Source of the DNA: Verrucomicrobiota bacterium
GTDB lineage: Bacteria > Verrucomicrobiota > Verrucomicrobiia > Limisphaerales > Pedosphaeraceae
Reading direction: 5' to 3'
Assembly (NCBI GenBank): GCA_021325145.1
Contig: JAJPHR010000070.1
Location: 1-64,000 of the forward strand
Length of the DNA stretch: 64,000 nucleotides
Shown one piece after another: positions 25,529-32,338 of the stretch (positions are counted from its first letter, which is position 1; every line of letters begins with the position of its first letter). The position numbers were made by a program, and so were the translations under genes. The notes under the pieces were generated by a model, which saw only the letters and a program-made list of their open reading frames with translations, ran no database searches and was not told where the DNA came from.

Positions 25529-25789
25529 TTGGACATGCAAATGCCGACCGAACCGGTGGTATTAAACACCGGGCAAATTGAAGAATTGAACCACAAACTT
25601 TCCACCCTGAGACATGACATAAACGGGCATCTGGCTTTGATTATGGCCGCCACGGAACTCATTCGGCACAAGCCGGCCACGGCGGAGCGGATGTTCCAAA
25701 CTTTGGTGGAGCAGCCGCAAAGAATTACGACCGCCATGGCCAAGTTCTCGGCTGAATTCGAACAAACGTTCGGCATTACGCGCGGGTAA
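25529..25789 (+). CDS. Orphan His-box (DHp-like) mini-protein
   Basis: 86 residues, not recognised as a named family. The centre reads LNHKLSTLRHDINGHLALIM followed by AATELIRHKPATAERMF, the pattern of the phospho-accepting helix of histidine kinases (His29 then Asp, Asn), but there is no ATPase domain and no room for one. It could form a helical hairpin and act as a phosphotransfer or decoy protein. Start is ambiguous: TTG at 25529 has AGGA eight bases upstream, while ATGs lie at 25535 and 25541. No response regulator or kinase gene is nearby. Stand-alone transcription unit. Confidence 0.65.
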   Translation: MDMQMPTEPVVLNTGQIEELNHKLSTLRHDINGHLALIMAATELIRHKPATAERMFQTLVEQPQRITTAMAKFSAEFEQTFGITRG

Positions 25790-25850
25790 CCTGGCCGGCA
25801 GGCGAGCCTCGCTTCAAGGTACCCGGTGCCGCACGGGAAATACGGAAACC

Positions 25851-27074
25851 GTGAAACGGCGCTCGTTTCTCAAACGAACTTTTCTTGGCGCCGCCGCAAT
25901 GGCGTCGCTGTCCAGACAAGCGCTCGCCGTCCCATCAAATGGTGAACTCTCGGGTGCGCCGGACGCCGTCCTCACGAAGGACTGGCTGGCGCGGTGGGAG
26001 AAGAACATTCTCGGTGACGCCCGCAACCGCTATTGCGACCGGGAACTGGGCGAGGAAATCGGCTGGCTCGTCAGTCCGTTTCTCAACGGCTTTCATTATG
26101 GTTACCTGGCCACGCGCGATCCGAAATGGATCGAGCAGCTTGCCGATTGGGCGGACTCGTGGATCAAGCGCGGCGTGAAGGAACCGGACGGTTTTATAGG
26201 CTGGCCCAAGAGCGGCACAGGCGGCATGCTGGAGGAGAAACTGCTCACGGACAGCCTGCTCGGCGAGGCGATGGGACTGCGCCCGCTCGTATCAATGGCC
26301 AAAGAAATCCAGGGAACGCCCGCGTTGAAGGAGAAGTTCGGGTCGCACGCAAACGCGTGGCTTAAACTCGCGGGCGAGGTGTTCGAGAAATGGAGCGCGC
26401 GCGATTGCTGGCGCGAGGTGAAGGACGGCGGATTGTGGGTGGTGCCCGCCTTTGGCATCGACGCGAAAACCGGAGGCTGGACGGACGGCTACGACCAGCG
26501 CACGACCGAGGGCTTTTCGAATCCCGACAACAAGCAAAATCACATTGCCCGCTGGCTGTTGGCCATGCACGACGCGACCGGGAAGCCGGTTTATCGCGAG
26601 CGGGCGGAGAACTGGTTTCGCTTGATGAAATCGCGCATGAAGACGCGGGAGGGCGGGAAATATTTCGTCTGGAATTACTGGGACCCGGCCGGCCCATGGG
26701 ATTACAAGCCCGGTGGAGCGACGCGGCATTGGGTGGGCGTGCATCCGAACGGCGGCTACTATGCGATCGATGTGGAAGGCATCGTGGCGGCGTTCGAGCA
26801 CGGCCTGGTTTTCACGCGGGAGGACATTCAGCGGCTCATCGCCACGAACCGCGATTTCATGTGGAACCAGCAGATCAAAGGCGCCAAATTTCGGCGCATC
26901 GACGGCGGCGAACCGGAGGCGCGCTGGAAGGACACACCCGGAGCGCTGTGGACGGCGCTGGTTCCGTATGATGAAACGCTGCGGAAAGTTTTCGTGGAAA
27001 ATCATAATCCCGCGAGCTGGGGCGGGTTGGCGGTGACGCCGTGGTTTGTTGCGCGGGAAGCGGGTGGGGGTTGA
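25851..27074 (+). CDS. Tat-exported alpha/alpha-toroid protein, possible glycosidase or lyase
   Basis: 407 residues with a GTG start (25851) behind GGAAA. The N-terminus KRRSFLKRTFLGAAAMASLS is a twin-arginine signal. The mature part is rich in W and aromatic helices (FLNGFHYGYLATRDPKWIEQ, WLLAMHDATGKPVYRERAEN, FVWNYWDPAGPWDYKPGG), as in six-hairpin glycosidases and polysaccharide lyases, but I cannot assign a family or point to catalytic residues with confidence. Export in folded form suggests a cofactor or folding in the cytoplasm. The neighbouring genes give no pathway. Confidence 0.7.
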   Translation: MKRRSFLKRTFLGAAAMASLSRQALAVPSNGELSGAPDAVLTKDWLARWEKNILGDARNRYCDRELGEEIGWLVSPFLNGFHYGYLATRDPKWIEQLADWADSWIKRGVKEPDGFIGWPKSGTGGMLEEKLLTDSLLGEAMGLRPLVSMAKEIQGTPALKEKFGSHANAWLKLAGEVFEKWSARDCWREVKDGGLWVVPAFGIDAKTGGWTDGYDQRTTEGFSNPDNKQNHIARWLLAMHDATGKPVYRERAENWFRLMKSRMKTREGGKYFVWNYWDPAGPWDYKPGGATRHWVGVHPNGGYYAIDVEGIVAAFEHGLVFTREDIQRLIATNRDFMWNQQIKGAKFRRIDGGEPEARWKDTPGALWTALVPYDETLRKVFVENHNPASWGGLAVTPWFVAREAGGG

Positions 27075-27122
27075 GGAAAGCCAAATCCGAGATACGAAGG
27101 CCGAAATCCGAATGGGAGATGG

Positions 27123-27325
27123 CCGATTTATCGGTGGGAAGCGGGTTGGGAGCGCCCGAAGCCCGAAGGGGCGAAAGAAAGCGATGTGGTGATCTTGTGA
27201 TTCGGCAAGATCCGGGCGTGGGGGATGTTGAAGGGTCTTCTTTCGTCCCTGGCGGGACTTGTTCTGGTTTTCTCCATTCCACCCACCGATAAATCGGTGG
27301 GCTATTATCTTTCGCCCTCCGGGCT
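27123..27325. repeat. Nested inverted-repeat element (MITE-like)
   Basis: CCGATTTATCGGTGGG (27123-27138) recurs as its exact reverse complement at 27282-27297. AGCCCGAAGGGGCGAAAGA (27160-27178) recurs inverted with small changes at 27308-27325. The 350-base gap between the toroid and sulfotransferase genes is mostly this element plus further palindromes to about 27370; no gene is seen in it. Confidence 0.6.
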
Positions 27326-27427
27326 GATTACCGGGTGGGCTGCGCGCTGGGTAGGGAGCACCCGGCCTACAAATGCCTGGAAGTGTCTTTAGGACAGAAA
27401 TCGGATATTTGCCGGCGTCGCCGGACT

Positions 27428-28303
27428 TCAGTATCCCAGGGCTTTCAGGAGATCTCCCGCGCGGTCCTCGAAAACCCGCTGTTGTTCCGGGCTGAGCCAA
27501 TTCTTCCAGTCGCCGACGACCCCCTTGCGGAAGAAGCTGTGGGTGTCTTCATCTCCGCGCTGGCGGCCCCCGCTGAGCTTGTTGAAAGCGGTGGCTTGCA
27601 CGCAGGAATCCACCGTCCGGGAATCAGCGTCGAGGCCCAGGAACTCGAGCAACTTCGTAGCTTGATGAAGCGGAGCCTCGATAAAATTCTCGTAGCTGAG
27701 GTGCAGGTAATGCCGAAAGAAACGTCGTGCCTTCAACCCGGCCCGCACCGCATCCAGCCAATAATCCAGAAACATGTTAAAGTCCGCCGGCGGGATGGTG
27801 TGTTCACGCAGGGGCTTTTCGAACGCCTCGTGTTCGTCGGGCGGAGCTTGCCGCAGGCGCAAGTTCAGCCATTGCACGGTTCCCGAAACAATGACGTCCC
27901 GGCCGTCGCGGGTCAGGTTCACGAATTTCAAGTCCGGATGGTACTCGCGGAGGATGTTGAGCGCGTGGTCCGCGGTCGCCTGGTAAGGTGTGAACTTCTC
28001 GCCGTAAACGCGCTTGTTCACTGCCGCCTTGGTGGTGACCGCCAGGGTATCCAGCCAATTGAACAGCAAGGTGCGATAAAACGTGGCAGCTTCGGGTTTG
28101 AGCGCGTCAACACCCGGGGCAAAGTATTGGCTGAGGATGCTGGTGTATTTTTCCAGGGTTAAATGCGGCGTGCGCAATGATTTGGAATCATAATAATCGC
28201 CAAACGCACGCGACTCCGCGCAAACGGCGTCGGGATGGTGGGACAAAAGCTGTTGCAGCCAGGTGGTGCCGGATTTAGGGCAGGCGAAAATCAGGAACGA
28301 CAT
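27428..28303 (-). CDS. PAPS-dependent sulfotransferase
   Basis: 291 residues from the ATG at 28303, which follows AAGGAA at good spacing. The 5'-phosphosulfate loop is FACPKSGTTWLQQLLSHHPD near the N-terminus; the 3'-phosphate region is KFVNLTRDGRDVIVSG; WLSPEQQRVFEDRAGDLLKALGY is the usual C-terminal end. It transfers sulfate from PAPS to a hydroxyl or amino acceptor, possibly a glycan or lipid. No other sulfation genes are adjacent. The frame is open 17 residues upstream, but those residues lack family conservation. Confidence 0.88.
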   Translation of the reverse strand: MSFLIFACPKSGTTWLQQLLSHHPDAVCAESRAFGDYYDSKSLRTPHLTLEKYTSILSQYFAPGVDALKPEAATFYRTLLFNWLDTLAVTTKAAVNKRVYGEKFTPYQATADHALNILREYHPDLKFVNLTRDGRDVIVSGTVQWLNLRLRQAPPDEHEAFEKPLREHTIPPADFNMFLDYWLDAVRAGLKARRFFRHYLHLSYENFIEAPLHQATKLLEFLGLDADSRTVDSCVQATAFNKLSGGRQRGDEDTHSFFRKGVVGDWKNWLSPEQQRVFEDRAGDLLKALGY

Positions 28304-28472
28304 TTGCGGTTCCTTGAAGATCCTGCCCGGACGATTCTGCTTTTGCCAGATCATAAAGGGTGGCGCCGGATTTCCAGTTGGCCAGTAACGCCCGATTCGA
28401 TTGGTAATGACTCGTTACCAACCGTGTGCCTCGAGGCTGACCACGCCAGGGCTTACGAGCGCCTGACAATAC

Positions 28473-28649
28473 TCACCGGCCATTTCCCGCGGAGCGAGCC
28501 TGCACGGCATCGCACTTTTCTTGAATGGCGCGGCGCAGGAACTCAGAGCGGTCCACGCCCGCCTTGGCTGCTCCACGGTCAATCCTCCGCACGAATTTTT
28601 CGTCACACCAGCACCCGATTAACTGTCCTTTGTTTCCACTTCTACTCAT
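28473..28649 (-). CDS. 58-residue ribbon-helix-helix-like DNA-binding protein
   Basis: A short gene read directly from the sequence. It has an ATG at 28649 with GGAAGG four bases upstream and a TGA at 28473-28475. The protein begins MSRSGNKGQLIGCWCDEKFV and continues RRIDRGAAKAGVDRSEFLRR, then AIQEKCDA. The strand (GQLIGCWCDEKFV), helix, GVDRSEF turn and second helix fit the RHH/CopG fold used by small repressors and antitoxins. Three cysteines are unusual. No toxin gene is adjacent and no operon partner is seen; the surrounding DNA is otherwise intergenic. Confidence 0.65.
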   Translation of the reverse strand: MSRSGNKGQLIGCWCDEKFVRRIDRGAAKAGVDRSEFLRRAIQEKCDAVQARSAGNGR

Positions 28650-28822
28650 CTAGCCTTCCAGTAATATATTGTTAATTTTTGTTCCCGGCCACTGGACGCC
28701 CTGGCCAACCTGGCCCAAGTACGTCTGTTGAACTTCACCGGCAACAACACGTTGACTTTAGCACTTCCTGGCAAGTGTTCAAGTAGGGTGGAGGGCGTAG
28801 TTGTTGCAGTGCCTCAATGAAG

Positions 28823-28893
28823 GCGGAACGCAGAACTCCAGCCCGGCTCAATGATACGTCTCGTGTTCGGGCAGAGCCGGAGCTCTGCATTCC
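28823..28893. repeat. Dispersed palindromic repeat, family A
   Basis: GCGGAACGCAGAACTCCAG and, 35 bases on, GGGCAGAGCCGGAGCTCTGC followed by ATTCC. It is the same two-palindrome layout as at 5411-5500, and lies in the gap downstream of the F420-type reductase gene. Confidence 0.55.
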
Positions 28894-28934
28894 CCCAATT
28901 CCAATGTTAATCGAGTTGAAAGTCGCGTTTGCGC

Positions 28935-29603
28935 TCAACTTTTCTCCGCGCGTGGAACCACCCGGATGTTGAAATGCGGGTTGCCCATGACACCCCAAAG
29001 CCGCAACCAAAGCGGCAGAAACATTTCCGTTCCACGCGCACCCGAGATGTCGCCGAGATCGATGAGGTTGCCGCGTTTCCAGCCGAACCATTCGCAAAGC
29101 CAGTTGGCAACCTGCTGTTTCGCGCCTGGATCATTGCCGCACAGGAAGAGATTGTGATCGCCGGACACCAGCGACGGCTGCACCATGACTTCGCAATTCA
29201 TCGTGTTAAGCGCCTTGACCACGCGGGCATCGGGGAATTCGCGCTGCAGTTGTTCGCCAAGGGAATCCTGGTTGCACACCGTCAGAGTCGGCGCTTTTCC
29301 CGGCGAGGCGTCCAAGGGGTTGGCCACGTCGATCAACACCTTGCCACGGAGGTTTTGCGCGCCGGCAAGACGCAAGGCGGCCAGGGAATTAGCGCCGCTA
29401 GTGCAATTGAAGACCAGCTCGCCGAATGCCGCCGCGTCGGCAAACGTGCCGCACTGGGCACTCTTGCCCGCCGCGCTCGCCCATTTCTGCCCGCCTTCGC
29501 TGGCGGCGGTGCGCGAACCCATCATTACCTGGTGGCCGACGCGAACCAATTTGGTCGCGATGGCGTTGCCGACCATGCCGGAACCGAGGACTGCGATTTT
29601 CAT
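28935..29603 (-). CDS. NADPH-dependent F420-reductase-like oxidoreductase
   Basis: 222 residues with an N-terminal Rossmann dinucleotide fold (MKIAVLGSGMVGNAIATKLV, then MMGSRT, which favours NADP). VVKALNTMNCEVMVQPSLVS and NLIDLGDISGARGTEMFLPL are typical of the FNO-like family. The enzyme may reduce F420 or another deazaflavin or quinone; no F420 synthesis genes are in the window. It follows an SDR gene by 48 bases on the same strand, and both face an HxlR regulator, suggesting a regulated redox pair. Confidence 0.87.
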   Translation of the reverse strand: MKIAVLGSGMVGNAIATKLVRVGHQVMMGSRTAASEGGQKWASAAGKSAQCGTFADAAAFGELVFNCTSGANSLAALRLAGAQNLRGKVLIDVANPLDASPGKAPTLTVCNQDSLGEQLQREFPDARVVKALNTMNCEVMVQPSLVSGDHNLFLCGNDPGAKQQVANWLCEWFGWKRGNLIDLGDISGARGTEMFLPLWLRLWGVMGNPHFNIRVVPRAEKS

Positions 29604-29651
29604 AATAGCGTTGGTTGAGTTGGTTTGATTGTGGTCGAGAGGATTTGTTTG

Positions 29652-30401
29652 TCACCAGGGGATGACTTTGTGGTCGCGGACAAACTTGCCGGTGAGCGTT
29701 TGCGGCGCGTCCAAAGCGAGCCAGACTGCGGTGTCCGCTCCCTGAGCCACTTCGCGTTCCGCGTTGGGGCCACCCATGTCCGTCTTGACCCAACCGGGAC
29801 ACATCGAATTCACGGCCACCGCGCCGGACAATTCGGCCGCCAGAATGCCGGTGACCGCGTTCAATGCCGCCTTGGAAATGCGGTAGGCGGCATAACCGCC
29901 CTGCATTTCGGAGAGCGCGCCCATGCCGCTGGACACATTGATAATGCGGCCTGCCCCGCTTCGTTTGAGCAGCGGCGTCAGCACTTGAGCGAGATGCAAC
30001 GGTCCCAACGTGTTCGTCTCGAAGGTCGAGCGGACGACTTCGAGTTTCACTTCAAGCCCCGGCCCATCCTCTTTGGAAAAGATGCCGGCATTGTTAATCA
30101 GCGCATCCAGGTGGCCGAACGTGCGTTCGACAAATCCCCGCAACCCGTCCACGCTGGCAGCGTTGGTCACGTCCAGCGGATGAAACTGCACTGTCTTCGC
30201 GGCCAATTTGTTTGCTGCTTCCTGGCCGGCCTGCGCCTGGAGCGCCGTCAAAATCACCTGTGCTCCGCGCTGGGCCAACTGCCGGCAAATTTCAAACCCG
30301 ATCCCGCGATTCCCGCCCGTGACGACGACGACGGGAGATGGCCCGCTCACACCAGTCTTGCCGGTCGCCGCCGCCGTTTTCGTTTTAGCTTTCGTTGTCA
30401 T
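29652..30401 (-). CDS. Short-chain dehydrogenase/reductase, carbonyl-reductase-like
   Basis: 249 residues. The cofactor loop is VVVVTGGNRGIGFEICRQLA, then LDALINNAGIF (NNAG), INVSSGMGALSEM (catalytic Ser) and YAAYRISKAALNAV (YxxxK) followed by MCPGWVKTDMGG. These are complete SDR signatures with NADP-type spacing, closest to eukaryote-like carbonyl reductases. About 20 Lys/Thr/Ala-rich residues precede the fold. It is divergent from the HxlR-type regulator, with a 98-base shared region holding a strong operator-like dyad. Confidence 0.92.
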   Translation of the reverse strand: MTTKAKTKTAAATGKTGVSGPSPVVVVTGGNRGIGFEICRQLAQRGAQVILTALQAQAGQEAANKLAAKTVQFHPLDVTNAASVDGLRGFVERTFGHLDALINNAGIFSKEDGPGLEVKLEVVRSTFETNTLGPLHLAQVLTPLLKRSGAGRIINVSSGMGALSEMQGGYAAYRISKAALNAVTGILAAELSGAVAVNSMCPGWVKTDMGGPNAEREVAQGADTAVWLALDAPQTLTGKFVRDHKVIPW

Positions 30402-30471
30402 AATTCATATTCAGTTGTGAATGACGCTTGCCTCGGGTAAACTACGCTCTCGAGACAAGGTGGCAAGTAGG

Positions 30472-30502
30472 CACCTTTTTGTAACGCAGTTACCTAAAAG
30501 TG
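30472..30502. promoter_or_regulatory. HxlR-type operator: 31-bp dyad overlapping the regulator start codon
   Basis: A perfect GTAAC-GCA-GTTAC core (30481-30493) lies inside a longer imperfect dyad with CAC and GTG at its ends and T- and A-rich flanks (arms of 14 bases). The last three bases are the GTG start of the HxlR gene. Placement between divergent genes suggests control of both the SDR pair and the regulator itself. Confidence 0.65.
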
Positions 30503-30838
30503 GCAGAGCGCGACCAAAACCATTGCCCGGTGGAAACAGCCCTCAGTATTTTTGGCGGGAAGTGGAAGCCGCTGATTCTGTGGCACCTGCTTCACGGCGT
30601 GCGGCGCTTTGGAGAACTGCAGCGGCTCATTCCCGGAATCACGCGCAAGGTGTTGACCGAGGATTTGCGCGCCCTGGAACGTGACGGAATTGTGGCGCGC
30701 CGCGTGTACGAGCAAATTCCGCCCAAGGTCGAATACTCCCTCACCAAGTACGGTTCCACATTGCGCCCGGTGCTCGCGGCGCTATGTGATTGGGGATCGA
30801 AGCATGAACGGCGGTCGGCCAAGGTTCCAAAAAATTGA
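30500..30838 (+). CDS. HxlR-family transcriptional regulator
   Basis: 112 residues, normal for HxlR. CPVETALSIFGGKWKPLILW, GVRRFGELQRLIPGITRKVL, LRALERDGIVARRVYEQIPP and VEYSLTKYGSTLRPVLAALC are the winged-helix blocks with the conserved N-terminal Cys. HxlR proteins often sense electrophiles or aldehydes and control adjacent reductases. Its target is probably the divergent SDR/F420-like reductase pair. Start is GTG at 30500, inside the operator dyad and without a Shine-Dalgarno sequence, so a leaderless message is possible. Confidence 0.92.
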   Translation: MAERDQNHCPVETALSIFGGKWKPLILWHLLHGVRRFGELQRLIPGITRKVLTEDLRALERDGIVARRVYEQIPPKVEYSLTKYGSTLRPVLAALCDWGSKHERRSAKVPKN

Positions 30839-30987
30839 CGGAACCAGACCGAGTTCCCGCCGCGTCAAATGCAGTCCGAAACTATACGCAGCGCCACCAA
30901 TGAACGCGCCTGCGCGCCGTCGCCCGAGATAATCCACGATGTTCCGTGTGGAATTATCGTCCCCTCGCTCACGGAGCTGCGGCTCAT

Positions 30988-31488
30988 TCAAGGGGCGTGC
31001 GGTTTTCCTGACTTCGCCATCTTGGCAGTGAAGTCGTCCAGGCGCTTTTGCATCTCCTGCGGTGACACGTCTTCGATGTGCATCATCAGGGTCCACAAGT
31101 GGCCGAATGGGTCTTCGAGGCTCCCGGCGCGCTCGCCGTAGAACTTGTTTTCCAGCGGCATCTTTACCTTCGCTCCGGCATCGACCGCACGCTTGAACGC
31201 CGCATCCACGTCCGTCACGTAAAGCAGCAGCGACACCGGTGTTCCGCCAAACGATTGCGGGGAGCGGTTGCCCATCATGGGAGATTCGTCAGCCAGCATC
31301 AGGATCGAATCGCCAATTTTGATTTCCGCGTGGCCAATGGTCTTGCCGTCGGGCCCGGGAAATCGGAATCGCTCGACGGCTCCAAACGCGCGCTTGTAGA
31401 AATCAATCGCCTGCGCACCGCCTTTGACAGTCAGGTAGGGAGTCAAGCTGTGGAATTCATCAGGAATGGGTTTTACTTTTGTGCTCAT
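30988..31488 (-). CDS. VOC-family (PhnB/glyoxalase-like) protein
   Basis: 166 residues. HSLTPYLTVKGGAQAIDFYK, FGAVERFRFPGPDGKTIGHA, DSILMLADESP and KFYGERAGSLEDPFGHLWTL show the paired beta-alpha-beta-beta-beta modules of the vicinal oxygen chelate superfamily, PhnB-like group. Members bind small metabolites, some through a metal; the ligand here is unknown. Helical C-terminal tail (QEMQKRLDDFTAKMAKSG). It stands alone between the HxlR gene and a repeat-bearing gap. Confidence 0.88.
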   Translation of the reverse strand: MSTKVKPIPDEFHSLTPYLTVKGGAQAIDFYKRAFGAVERFRFPGPDGKTIGHAEIKIGDSILMLADESPMMGNRSPQSFGGTPVSLLLYVTDVDAAFKRAVDAGAKVKMPLENKFYGERAGSLEDPFGHLWTLMMHIEDVSPQEMQKRLDDFTAKMAKSGKPHAP

Positions 31489-31520
31489 AGTGGAATGCAG
31501 TGTTTGTGTTGCTCGTTGGT

Positions 31521-31545
31521 CGCCAGTCTCGGTCCCTGACTGGCG
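31521..31545. repeat. Intergenic inverted repeat CGCCAGTC/GACTGGCG
   Basis: Perfect 8-bp arms with a 9-base loop. The gap 31489-31801 (313 bases) otherwise holds GC-rich sequence with several short possible hairpins, no recognisable riboswitch class and no supported gene. Confidence 0.5.
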
Positions 31546-31801
31546 GTAACGAAAGACTCACCCTTCGACCGAAGTCAGTCAAGCCCGAGGATGGTTACTT
31601 TTTACACTCCAAAATCAGGATGCAAACTGCAAGGCGGCCCCGGCCCAAGTCAGGCAATTTGCCCGAGGAAAACTCAGTCCACCGGTCTCGAGTCTTCAAA
31701 CCCGCGTGCAGATGCGGGCGCGGGCATTCGCCAGCCGGTGGCACATTTTGCGCTAAGGGATTCGCAAGTGATGCGGCCGGTGAAACCGTGAGACTTCCGT
31801 T

Positions 31802-32005
31802 ATGAGAATTGCGTGCAACCTGCTTCTGGCGGCCTGGCTGTTTTATCTGGCACCGGATTTGGATGGAACCAGCGGCACGTTCATACTTTGGGCCAAGGTC
31901 ATCGTGGTGGGGATTTGCCTGGGCCTGTCCCTAAGCCACGCCGTCCGGCTGGCTAAATGGATTTGTGAAGTGCGCGCCGCGTTCGACAAGGTGAAGCCAA
32001 AATGA
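31802..32005 (+). CDS. Small two-helix membrane protein of unknown function (67 aa)
   Basis: Not recognised. Two hydrophobic helices (ACNLLLAAWLFYLA and LWAKVIVVGICLGLSLSHAV) are joined by a short polar loop and followed by a basic cytoplasmic tail (FDKVKPK). ATG at 31802. It is followed about 95 bases later by a strong hairpin that may terminate the transcript. No partner gene is near. Confidence 0.65.
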   Translation: MRIACNLLLAAWLFYLAPDLDGTSGTFILWAKVIVVGICLGLSLSHAVRLAKWICEVRAAFDKVKPK

Positions 32006-32098
32006 CGCGGATGCGGGGTGTTTTCCACAAACATTTTCCTGGGAACAAATCAGCGGGGCGGGCCTCTCATTTTTGTTAGGTTAGTTATCATATCGGCT

Positions 32099-32134
32099 GG
32101 GCCCGCGCCGGGTGGCGCGGGCCCTTATTATAAT
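32099..32134 (+). terminator. Strong GC hairpin with A/T-rich tail, possible terminator
   Basis: An 11-bp stem GGGCCCGCGCC/GGCGCGGGCCC with a GGGT loop (32099-32124) is followed by TTATTATAAT. It lies downstream of the 67-residue membrane protein gene and probably ends its transcript. The tail is not a pure U-tract. Upstream sequence shares a TAGGTT element with the hairpin at 22507-22530. Confidence 0.5.
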
Positions 32135-32189
32135 ACTATTGGTGGACATTCTCGCGGTCTGTGAAGAAATCTCACGACGTGGAGGAACG

Positions 32190-32287
32190 TGGCATTTATG
32201 CCGCTTCACTGTCTCCCAACTGATGACGCGCAAAAGGAGTTCGGTAACCCTTGCCGGTAAACACGTTCAAGCGGCATGAATGCCGCA
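32190..32287. repeat. About 98-bp element with 20-bp terminal inverted repeats
   Basis: GTGGCATTTATGCCGCTTCA at the left end and the inverted GCGGCATTCATGCCGCTTGA at the right (17 of 20 match). Each end is itself palindromic (GGCAT...ATGCC). It has a MITE-like layout and fills most of the gap between the membrane-protein gene and pheA (32006-32338), in which no gene is seen. Confidence 0.6.
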
Positions 32288-32338
32288 CTCCCCTGGCTGC
32301 GACTTCGCCATCCCAAAATCCGGTGTGAGTCGCGGCAC

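Noticed and set aside
26292..27500. 402-codon minus-strand open frame
   Set aside because: Antisense to the Tat toroid gene and running into repeats; no start signal.
31546..31801. Possible riboswitch or structured RNA
   Set aside because: Several short stems and a GAGGAAAACTCAGTCC stretch faintly recall RNase P, but the conserved core is missing and no class could be matched.
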